This document shows, piece after piece, positions 43,515-50,420 of a stretch of DNA of 64,000 bases. Within the stretch, counting starts at the first letter, position 1; the number at the start of each line of letters is the position of its first letter. This DNA comes from Lachnospiraceae bacterium FE2018 (GTDB lineage: Bacteria > Bacillota > Clostridia > Lachnospirales > Lachnospiraceae), in assembly GCA_000702845.1 (NCBI GenBank), contig JNKK01000001.1, positions 1 through 64,000 on the forward strand, in the 5' to 3' direction. A program made the translations under genes and the position numbers. The notes under the pieces are model-generated. The model was not told the origin of the DNA. It saw only the letters and a list, made by a program, of their open reading frames with translations, and searched no databases.

Positions 43515-44039
43515 ATGACAAAAGCAGAACAGAAGAAAATGGAAAAGGCCGCACGGTCAATGTTTATTATGCAGGCATTTGGCTGTGTCCTGGATGCGAT
43601 TTGCGACAGCTCGTCAAATGCAAGGGGAAATCCTCAGATCAGGGTGAACATGAAGAGCGGGAACCGATATATTTACTTCCACCGGTATTTGCAGGATTTC
43701 AATATCCAGATTTATGCAAGCGGTGACGTAGATATCGAGTTCCGGGAATTCTGCCATGATACGAGAACTTATCGGGTATTTTGCTATGACAGTAATACGG
43801 CTGTTCAGGATGCGTTCCTGGAGCAGTTTGGTCAGGATATGCTCATGGTGATCACGGAATTTGTGGAGCAGGCGGACTGGCATATCGTTTTGGATTACCT
43901 GCCGCTGGAGTACACCAAAAACTGGCGGGATATTTTTATCGACTCTCTGGAGCCAGCCGCCAATCCCCAGGAACCGTTCCGATGGAAGCCGGACTGGGTA
44001 AACCCCTATGGGGACAGTGATGAAGATTCAGTACAGTAA
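43515..44039 (+). CDS. Unknown ICE-2 protein (174 aa)
   Basis: The protein begins MTKAEQKKMEKAARSMF after GAAGGGAG and has no recognised motif. It is mixed alpha/beta with FHRYLQDFNIQIYASGDVDI and EFVEQADWHIVLDYLPLEYT, rich in aromatic residues, and ends acidic (GDSDEDSVQ). The two flanking copies of the same hairpin suggest it is a mobile or cassette-like insertion in the module. No ICE-1 counterpart exists. Confidence 0.6.
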   Translation: MTKAEQKKMEKAARSMFIMQAFGCVLDAICDSSSNARGNPQIRVNMKSGNRYIYFHRYLQDFNIQIYASGDVDIEFREFCHDTRTYRVFCYDSNTAVQDAFLEQFGQDMLMVITEFVEQADWHIVLDYLPLEYTKNWRDIFIDSLEPAANPQEPFRWKPDWVNPYGDSDEDSVQ

Positions 44040-44085
44040 CGGTCATTTCTTCGCAGCAATGCAAAGGGATGGCCGTTTTTTTATT
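44037..44085 (+). repeat. Intergenic hairpin repeat, unit 2
   Basis: ACGGTCATTTCTTCGCAGCAATGC to GGATGGCCGTTTTTTTATTT-type sequence repeats the element at 43445-43494. The seven T residues after the GGCCG arm make it a credible terminator for the preceding gene. Confidence 0.75.
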
Positions 44086-44108
44086 TAAAGCACAAGGAGG
44101 TTACCAAG

Positions 44109-44558
44109 GTGAACAGGAAAATCAGCAAGGCAGGAAAAGCCACGATGGAGGAACTGAGAGAAATCTTCTCCGTTCCGAATCCTCTGGGCGAGATCAGGAT
44201 GCTGTCGGTACATCCGCAGCACGGTGTGAAGGTGGTATATGGCTTTGAACCGGAAGCGGTGGAGATCTTTGAGGATGATGCGGAAGCAATCTTCTGTCTG
44301 CACCCGGACAACATCTTCTTCAGCTGCTTATCCACGGAGCTGCTCCGTATCGGAAAGCGTGTCTATCTGATGGGCAGCGGCATTGCCTACAAGCTCGACC
44401 GGGATGACGACTACAAAGATATGAGTTCGGATGATATGGCAAAGACCTGCCTGGAGCTGCTGGAACGAATGCAGCGCGTAAGGATGGGGCAGTTTTGCTT
44501 TTCGGTGATTGATCTGACAGACGAAATCAAGGAGGACAGGTTCGATGAAGAAGAATAA
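44109..44558 (+). CDS. Unknown ICE-2 protein (149 aa)
   Basis: The frame starts at GTG 44109, with AAGGAGG suitably upstream. The product has KATMEELREIFSVPNPLGEIRML and a strand-rich middle (HGVKVVYGFEPEAVEIFEDD), and ends acidic (EDRFDEEE). No domain is recognised. It is followed by an overlapping small basic gene and then pcfB. Confidence 0.6.
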   Translation: MNRKISKAGKATMEELREIFSVPNPLGEIRMLSVHPQHGVKVVYGFEPEAVEIFEDDAEAIFCLHPDNIFFSCLSTELLRIGKRVYLMGSGIAYKLDRDDDYKDMSSDDMAKTCLELLERMQRVRMGQFCFSVIDLTDEIKEDRFDEEE

Positions 44559-44694
44559 CAGGAGCGCTGCCGCGAGGGCGGCTGTTACAAAGCAGGACAT
44601 GAACCGCCAGAATAATGCGGTCCGCAGAATGATGGCCTATCAGGAGAGGATGGTGAAGAAGCCTTGCAGGAAGAAGTTGAAAACAGGACAGTAA
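44545..44694 (+). CDS. Small basic protein overlapping pcfB start
   Basis: A 49-aa frame beginning MKKNNRSAAARAAVTKQDMNR starts inside the end of the preceding gene with GGAGGACAGG upstream. It ends 31 bp inside pcfB. It is strongly basic and helical. Overlap on both sides and a good ribosome-binding site favour a real gene. Function is unknown. Confidence 0.45.
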   Translation: MKKNNRSAAARAAVTKQDMNRQNNAVRRMMAYQERMVKKPCRKKLKTGQ

Positions 44695-45149
44695 ACCTGG
44701 CAATCAGCACATCACGGCTGTCGGCAAGAACAATCGTTGCCGGAATCCGCATGTATCTCCAGCACCAGAGGAACGCGGCTGCGAAGAAGCCGGTCAAGGT
44801 GGAAGGAGTGCATGGGAAACAGACAGTCAAAGAGCTGATCGGACAGAATCAGGGCGTTTCGCGCATGCCCCTGGGAGATGCCAGCATCCGGGACTTTGAG
44901 CGGGAAGCCAAGAAATACGGCGTGGATTTTGCCGTCACGAAGGATAAATCCGTGCATCCGCCGCAGTATACCGTGTTCTTCAAGGCGAGGGACAACGACG
45001 CATTGCAGCAGATCGCGGATTCCCTGATGGCAAAGCAGCTGAACGCGGAGAAGAAGCCGAGCATCGTGAAGCAGCTTGAAAAGCTCAAAGCGCTGGTCGC
45101 TTCGCTGCCGTCCAAGGTACGCCATAAGGAACAGGAACATTCCCTGTGA
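44664..45149 (+). CDS. PcfB-like (DUF3801) conjugation protein, ICE-2
   Basis: The 161-aa protein is homologous to the one at 33848 (QEEVENRTVNLAISTSRLS; GKQTVKELIGQNQGVSRMP; KKYGVDFAVTKDKS). It starts with TTG where the ICE-1 copy has ATG in the same context. Its stop overlaps virD4 by 4 bp, the usual arrangement, supporting a joint role with the coupling protein. Confidence 0.87.
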   Translation: MQEEVENRTVNLAISTSRLSARTIVAGIRMYLQHQRNAAAKKPVKVEGVHGKQTVKELIGQNQGVSRMPLGDASIRDFEREAKKYGVDFAVTKDKSVHPPQYTVFFKARDNDALQQIADSLMAKQLNAEKKPSIVKQLEKLKALVASLPSKVRHKEQEHSL

Positions 45150-46894
45150 CAAAGAATGAGCTGAAAAAGAAAATCATCCTGCATATCCCTTATGTGGCGG
45201 CAGGATTGCTGGCAACGAATTTTGGGGAAGCATGGAGGCTTGCCGAAGGGGCTAACGCATCGGAGAAAACGCTGTCTCTGATCTCTACCCTGGGGGTAGC
45301 CTTCAGCAATCCCCTCCCCAGCCTGCATCCGCTTGATCTGGTGATCGGTATCATCGTCGGCGCGGTTCTCCGTTTTGCAGTCTATATGAAAGGCAAGAAC
45401 GCCAAGAAATACCGGCACAACACGGAATACGGCTCTGCACGCTGGGGAACGCATAAGGATATCGAGCCTTTTGAAGACCCGGTGTTCCAGAACAACGTGA
45501 TCCTGACCCGGACGGAATGGCTGATGATGAGCAACCGTCCGAAAAATCCGGCGAATGCCCGGAACAAGAACGTGCTGATCGTAGGCGGCAGCGGCTCCGG
45601 TAAGACAAGGTTTTGGCTGAAACCAAACCTGCTTCAAATGCATAGTTCCTACGTGATAACCGATCCGAAAGCCCAGGTGCTCAGCGAATGCGGAAAAGCA
45701 TTGCAGCGCGGCGCTCCGAAGCTGGATACAAAGGGAAATCCGGTTAAGGACAAAAACGGGAAGATCGTCTATGAGCCGTATGAAATCCGCGTGTTCAACA
45801 CGATCAATTTTGGCAAGTCACAGCATTATAACCCCTTTGCCTATATCCACAGCGAAAAGGACATCCTGAAGCTCGTCACTGCTCTGATTGCCAATACCAA
45901 GGGCGACGGGAAAGCCGGTGATGAATTCTGGACGAAAGCGGAAACGCTGCTCTATACCGCGCTGATCGGCTATATCCACTATGAAGCGCCGGAGAATGAA
46001 CAGAACTTCGCAACGCTCCTGGAAATGCTGAACAGCATGGACGTGCGCGAGGACGATGAGGACTATCAGAATCCCGTCGATATGATGTTTGAGGCGCTGC
46101 GGAAAAAGAATCCAAACCACTTTGCGGTACGGCAATTCGTTAAGTTCAAGATGGCAGCCGGCAAAACCCTGAAATCCATACTTGTGAGCTGCGGCGCACG
46201 CCTTGCTCCCTTCGATATTCAGGAAGTCCGGGACATCACGATGTACGACGAACTGGAACTGGACAAGCTGGGAGACCGGAAAACGGCGCTGTTTCTGCTG
46301 ATGTCCGACACTGATTCCACCTTCAACTTTTTAATCAGCATGATCTACACGCAGCTGTTTAACCTGCTGTGTGAAAAAGCGGATGATGTGTACGGCGGCA
46401 GGCTCCCGGTGCATGTGCGCTGCCTGATCGACGAGTGCGCGAACATCGGCCAGATACCGAACCTGGAAAAGTTGGTGGCAACGATCCGAAGCCGGGAAAT
46501 CAGCGCCTGCCTTGTCCTTCAGGCAAAGTCACAGCTGAAAGCGATTTATAAGGACAACGCCGATACCATCGTGGGCAACATGGATTCCCAGATTTTCCTC
46601 GGTGGCAGCGAACTGACGACGCTGAAGGATCTGAATCAGGCGCTCGGCAAAGAGACCATCGACACCTACAACACCGGCGAGAACCGGGGACGGGAGCAAA
46701 GCCACTCCCTGAACTATCAGAAACTTGGCCATGAACTGCTACACTTGTTTGTGAAGAGTTCAGTTGCCCAATCTGAAAATTCACGAACAGGGACACGATC
46801 AACTGGATTCCTCAGTCAAATCAAGGCGTACCAGAACTGGTACAGCTTCAGAATGGAGGAATGCGATGACCGAATTGAAACAGCGGATCCATGA
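45146..46894 (+). pseudogene. VirD4/TraG coupling protein with replaced C-terminus (ICE-2)
   Basis: The 582-aa frame retains N-terminal membrane segments, Walker A GGSGSGKTRF, a Walker B region (VRCLIDECANIGQIPNLEK) and the STFNFLISMIYTQLF core, so the ATPase core is present. After NYQKLGHEL (about 46734) the expected last about 50 residues are replaced by HLFVKSSVAQSENSRTG..., encoded by the left end of the transposon, and the frame runs into tnpV. Whether the hybrid still works is unclear. Without its T4SS partners it has no obvious role here. Confidence 0.85.
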
Positions 46895-47243
46895 GAATGG
46901 GATCTGGTATACGCTTGTCGGGGATTATTATATCCCGAATCTGACGTTGCAGGAAGAAGAAAGAAGCATCGGGCGATATGGCAGGCTGCACAGGGAATAT
47001 CTGAAGGAAACGAAGCCTCATACATATAATGACCTGATCCTGACGGGCAGGTTATGGACGTACCTGGCCGACCTGGACGAACAGGCCGAGGAGAGGCTGA
47101 ATCACATCATCCGGCAGTTTCGTGAGAAGGAAGATGTTACAGAGGAACTGAAAATACAGGATCAGATGGAGTGGGTTTGCCGTATGAACAGCATCCGGGC
47201 ACGCGCGGAAGAGATCATCCTGCATGAGATGATCTATGTTTGA
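46866..47243 (+). CDS. TnpV-like transposon protein
   Basis: The 125-aa protein begins MTELKQRIHENGIWYTLVGD and has YYIPNLTLQEEERSIGRYGRLHREYL and DQMEWVCRMNSIRARAEEIILHEMIY, matching the TnpV family of Tn4451-type elements, whose function is not known. It starts at ATG 46866 with TGGAGG upstream and overlaps the false 3' end of virD4. Its place at the left end agrees with the Tn4451 gene order. Confidence 0.8.
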   Translation: MTELKQRIHENGIWYTLVGDYYIPNLTLQEEERSIGRYGRLHREYLKETKPHTYNDLILTGRLWTYLADLDEQAEERLNHIIRQFREKEDVTEELKIQDQMEWVCRMNSIRARAEEIILHEMIYV

Positions 47244-47256
47244 GGCGGTGACGGGC

Positions 47257-47556
47257 ATGACCATTTTGAAAAGATTGGTGAAAATACCATTGCTGCCTGT
47301 GATAGCAGTCCTTACGGCCGCAGAATGGGTCGCATCATTTCTGGTCGCTCTTTCCGGCTGGATCTTTATCGCCATCGCGGGGATCGCGTTCCTGACGGCG
47401 GTTCTGAGTTATCTGATGGGCCTGTCAGACGGCCCGGAGGCACTGCGGATGCTGGGAGCGGCGTTCCTGTTCTGGAGCCTGCCGCATATCGGCAATGCAT
47501 TGATTGCGATGGTGGCAGCAGGCCGTGCATATGCGGAGCATTTGCTCCTGAAATAA
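47257..47556 (+). CDS. Small membrane protein (CD1845-like)
   Basis: A 99-aa protein with three hydrophobic segments (about 8-28, 34-58 and 65-88) and few charges. Proteins of this size and type are common in clostridial mobile elements and annotated as CD1845-like; the assignment is tentative. ATG 47257 (MTILKRLVKIPLL) is preferred; ATG 47236 overlaps the tnpV end. The following about 140 bp contains nothing I can assign. Confidence 0.6.
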   Translation: MTILKRLVKIPLLPVIAVLTAAEWVASFLVALSGWIFIAIAGIAFLTAVLSYLMGLSDGPEALRMLGAAFLFWSLPHIGNALIAMVAAGRAYAEHLLLK

Positions 47557-47697
47557 GTAAAAGCAGATGTGGCCGGACGGACGGTTCGGATGGCGAGGCG
47601 CAGGGATTTTCTCTGCGCCTTTGCCATGCCCGGGAATACTTTCATAAATAATGAGTATTGGCGGGTGCCCGGCAAATCCCGACGGACAGCATAGGCA

Positions 47698-48720
47698 TTA
47701 TTCTAAAAAGCTGTTCAGGATCTCGTCCTGGGCATCCAGCCAGTCCTGGAACTCCATCAGGGTGAGTTTCTTGCTCCCTACCTTCTTTTTCTGTTCAAGA
47801 GCCGATTGTTTGAACTCTGTAAAGGCTTTATTCAGTTCTGCCATCCGTTCTTCCGCAAGGCCGATCCGCTTTGCCTTGTTGATCCGGTTCCGCCAGCGCT
47901 GGCAGACGTTTTTGTAGATCATATCATACTGGTTTGACCGGGCCCGGTCATCAAACTCCTGCTTGCTTTTCTTCGCCTGTATCTTCCGGCAGGCCTCACT
48001 GCAGATGGAGTATCGCTGGCTGGGCGCGAGAAAGTATTTTCCGCAGACAGAGCATTTCTGGAAGCACAGCTGCCATTCCGCGATCCTCTTCTGATAGTAA
48101 AGAACCAGGGGAACCAGTGAATGATATCCCATGGCGCACTCAAAATCGAACCGGCCCATGGGATACCAGATGTCCAAATCATAGTCCTCTTTCGCATAAG
48201 CGTCGGTTTCTATCAGCCGGCTCTTTGTTTTCATAAGGATTTCGCGTTTCTTCGTATAAAGAAACAAGGTCTTTAAGCCACTGGTATCTTTCATATAGCG
48301 TTCGGCCGCCAGTTCTCTGTCCCTCGGAATCCTGGCACGGCGGTATCCGTCCCAGATCCGGATGGCGGCGTATTTCTCCATTGGCGAGCCGTACTTGTAT
48401 TTCGCTTCCAGAAAATCGCGGGCTGTTTTTTCCAGGGCAGGCTGCGCAAAACGATGGGTATGCAGGGCGTCCCACAAAGGCATGGTTCCGTATTGGTTCC
48501 ATGCCTTTTCCTTGTCCTGGGTAAATTCCGTGAGAAGTGTGCCAAGCTCCCGCTCCATGTCCAGGAACACAGTGGCATCTTTAGCCCCCTGCAGCCGGCG
48601 TTGTATTTCCGCCCTTATACCAATCAGGATGCGCTCTTTCAGCTTCTTCCGGTCAAGGAGCAGGGCTATCTCATACCGCTCCTGCACCGGATCGTCCGGC
48701 CGGTCAAAGATAAATTCCAT
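47698..48720 (-). CDS. DUF6076-like protein with one zinc finger
   Basis: The 340-aa soluble protein is transcribed leftward, against its neighbours. A largely helical N-terminal part is followed near residues 215-250 by a finger CSVCGKYFLAPSQRYSICSEAC and then a basic helical end (WRNRINKAKRIGLAEERM). The finger plus helix pattern matches DUF6076 proteins of clostridial elements. Function is unknown; DNA binding is likely from the finger and basic tail. The finger resembles those in the recombinase at 36212. Its promoter region carries phased TGGGAAT repeats. Confidence 0.7.
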   Translation of the reverse strand: MEFIFDRPDDPVQERYEIALLLDRKKLKERILIGIRAEIQRRLQGAKDATVFLDMERELGTLLTEFTQDKEKAWNQYGTMPLWDALHTHRFAQPALEKTARDFLEAKYKYGSPMEKYAAIRIWDGYRRARIPRDRELAAERYMKDTSGLKTLFLYTKKREILMKTKSRLIETDAYAKEDYDLDIWYPMGRFDFECAMGYHSLVPLVLYYQKRIAEWQLCFQKCSVCGKYFLAPSQRYSICSEACRKIQAKKSKQEFDDRARSNQYDMIYKNVCQRWRNRINKAKRIGLAEERMAELNKAFTEFKQSALEQKKKVGSKKLTLMEFQDWLDAQDEILNSFLE

Positions 48721-48734
48721 CTTAACGTCCTTCC

Positions 48735-48860
48735 TTTATGGGAATGATATTTGATTTTATGGGAATAACATATATAAAGCTATCTGTTACCCATACTATA
48801 CCGCATAAGTATTGTAAATACAAGCTAAACACGTTATTGTGCTATTGCGTGGGAATCACG
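48735..48860. promoter_or_regulatory. Phased TGGGAAT operator-like repeats
   Basis: TTTATGGGAATGATAT (48735-48750) is followed exactly 21 bp later by TTTATGGGAATAACAT (48756-48771), and a third related CGTGGGAATCACG palindrome is at about 48848-48860. The 21-bp spacing equals two helical turns. The repeats lie in the 353-bp divergent region between the leftward DUF6076 gene and the rightward HTH gene and may be an operator for one of them. The rest of the gap (48870-49073) is GC-rich, with no gene seen. Confidence 0.5.
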
Positions 48861-49073
48861 TGATAAAAAGTATATTGAAAACTGAATGAGCCGTCCAGAC
48901 TGTCATAAACCGCCAGGATCCGGGGAACCGGGGAGCGCATACCGGAAAGATCCGGGATGACGACACAGCGCCGCGCAGGGTTGCCTGTCAGGAAACAGCC
49001 GTGGAGCAACGGACAAGCGCCTCATAATGGAAACAACAAATCAAACCAATCATGAAAGGTATGGTGATCAGAA

Positions 49074-49301
49074 ATGAGCAAAATAAGACACACAGGGAGC
49101 ATGAACGAATTACCGCTGGTTCTGGAGGTATCCGATATCCAGAGGATCATGGGGATCTCGAGAGCGACAGCCTACGAGCTGGTACACAGGCCGGATTTTC
49201 CGGCGTTCCGTTCGGGGAGGCTTATCCGGATCAGCAGGGAAGCATTCTTTGAATGGATGGCAAGAAACAGGATCGTGGAACCGATCAGAAAGGACGAGTA
49301 A
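49074..49301 (+). CDS. Excisionase-type helix-turn-helix protein
   Basis: The 75-aa protein has the MerR-like winged-helix of excisionases: LEVSDIQRIMGISRATAYELVH followed by FPAFRSGRLIRISREAFFEWM. Such proteins bind element ends or promoters and steer recombinase direction or gene expression. Its stop overlaps the ATG of the next gene by one base. Confidence 0.85.
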   Translation: MSKIRHTGSMNELPLVLEVSDIQRIMGISRATAYELVHRPDFPAFRSGRLIRISREAFFEWMARNRIVEPIRKDE

Positions 49302-49591
49302 TGATGAGACTGAACAGATACGAACTTCGGGCGCTGCACTCCTTTGGATGCGATAACTACGCCCTCACCTGCCAGCGGCTGAACTGGGCCGCGGCCTGCG
49401 CGACTGCCCCGGACGCGAAGAAGCTGTACCGGGAGTTGTCCGCCAGGTTGTTCAATGAATGCACCGAGCAGGACTACCGGCATTTGCGCGGGATGGTGAT
49501 GCGGAACATGGACCCCATGACTGCCACGGGGCCGGAGGACCCGCTGCCGCCTGCCGGGGAGGCGAAAATCATCTGTTTCCCCGCTGCATAA
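49301..49591 (+). CDS. Unknown 96-aa transposon protein
   Basis: Starts MMRLNRYELRALHSFGCDNYAL at the TAATG overlap with the HTH gene, so the two are co-translated. The product is mostly helical with KKLYRELSARLFNEC and TEQDYRHLRGMVMRNM and an unstructured Pro/Gly-rich tail. No named family is recognised. Confidence 0.6.
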   Translation: MMRLNRYELRALHSFGCDNYALTCQRLNWAAACATAPDAKKLYRELSARLFNECTEQDYRHLRGMVMRNMDPMTATGPEDPLPPAGEAKIICFPAA

Positions 49592-49592
49592 G

Positions 49593-49644
49593 TTTGTAAT
49601 GCACTTGATTTCCTATAAAGAATATGATACGATTGCATTACAAA
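49593..49644 (+). promoter_or_regulatory. Toxin-antitoxin operator and promoter
   Basis: Perfect inverted arms TTTGTAATGCA (49593-49603) and TGCATTACAAA (49634-49644) enclose a promoter-like TTGATT (49605-49610), a 17-bp spacer and TACGAT (49628-49633). A regulator bound to the arms would block the promoter, the expected autoregulation by the RelB-type protein whose gene starts 30 bp downstream. Confidence 0.75.
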
Positions 49645-49673
49645 CAAATGCAGAAATGAATGGAGGTGTAACC

Positions 49674-49967
49674 ATGGCAAATGGATTACTTCAGCTTCGT
49701 ATAGACGACACCCTGCGGAAGGAGGCTTCCGACGTATATTCCCAACTCGGTCTCGACCTGCCTACGGCAATCCGTATGTTTTTGACGCGGTCCGTGCAGG
49801 TGCGCGGCATCCCCTTCAGCATGATCCTGCCGGAAGAGGATTATAAAGCGACGGCTGCTGTTGCGGCCATGAAGCGCATGAGCAGCGACGCGGAGAAAGC
49901 CGGTGTGGCCGACATGACACTGGAGGAAATCAACGCGGAGATCGCAGCCGTAAGGAGCGGGAAATAA
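49674..49967 (+). CDS. RelB/DinJ-family antitoxin
   Basis: The 97-aa protein begins MANGLLQLRIDDTLRKEASDV and continues DLPTAIRMFLTRSVQVRGIPF, the ribbon-helix-helix pattern of RelB/DinJ antitoxins. The acidic, flexible C-terminus (TLEEINAEIAAVRSGK) would cover the toxin. It starts at ATG 49674 with a strong GGAGGTG and lies 3 bp before the PIN gene. The operator upstream is consistent with self-repression. Confidence 0.85.
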   Translation: MANGLLQLRIDDTLRKEASDVYSQLGLDLPTAIRMFLTRSVQVRGIPFSMILPEEDYKATAAVAAMKRMSSDAEKAGVADMTLEEINAEIAAVRSGK

Positions 49968-49970
49968 CGT

Positions 49971-50420
49971 ATGAAGCTGTATGCAGTGATAGACACAAAT
50001 GTATTGGTCTCCGCTCTTCTTCGCTGGGATTCCGTGCCCGGCGCGGTGTTGGAACAGGCCCTTGTCGGAAGCATTGTCCCGCTCCTCAGCGATGAGATCA
50101 TGGCCGAATACGAAGAGGTGCTGCGGAGGAAGAAATTCCCTTTCAAGGAAGGGGATATCCAGGCCGTGACGGATGGGATCCGGATGCGCGGCGTGTTCCT
50201 TGACCCGGAGAAGGTGGAGGAAAACCTGCCTGACCCGAAGGATGTGATCTTTTATGCGGTCACTATGGAAGCCAGAAAAGACAGCGACGCTTATCTTGTG
50301 ACCGGCAACATCAGGCATTTCCCGCTGAAGCCCTATGTGGTGACACCGAGGGAAATGCTGACGATCCTGGAGAATGGCGGAAAACCGCTCCCCGAGGAAG
50401 CAGGTGATGATCATGAATGA
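49971..50420 (+). CDS. PIN-domain toxin
   Basis: The 149-aa protein has the PIN nuclease pattern VIDTNVLVSALL with Asp8, the Glu in DEIMAEYEEVL, and later acidic positions (LPDPKDVIFY, DAYLVTGNIRHF). It resembles the PIN toxins paired with RHH antitoxins (COG1569 type), which cleave RNA. RelB is more often paired with RelE, so the pairing with PIN is a mixed type. The end overlaps the MmeI-like start by 8 bp. Confidence 0.82.
   Translation: MKLYAVIDTNVLVSALLRWDSVPGAVLEQALVGSIVPLLSDEIMAEYEEVLRRKKFPFKEGDIQAVTDGIRMRGVFLDPEKVEENLPDPKDVIFYAVTMEARKDSDAYLVTGNIRHFPLKPYVVTPREMLTILENGGKPLPEEAGDDHE

Larger units (their letters stand above)
40528..46734 (+). mobile_element. ICE-2 remnant (second, related ICE module)
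   Basis: The order RepA-ParA-ParB-two unknown genes-small gene-PcfB-VirD4 parallels ICE-1 with clear sequence similarity at each shared gene but many differences, so it is a relative and not a recent duplicate. It lacks DUF5688 and the Cys-rich gene on the left. It ends within the 3' part of virD4 at about 46734, where a Tn4451-like transposon starts. No T4SS, relaxase or integrase genes of this ICE remain. Confidence 0.75.
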
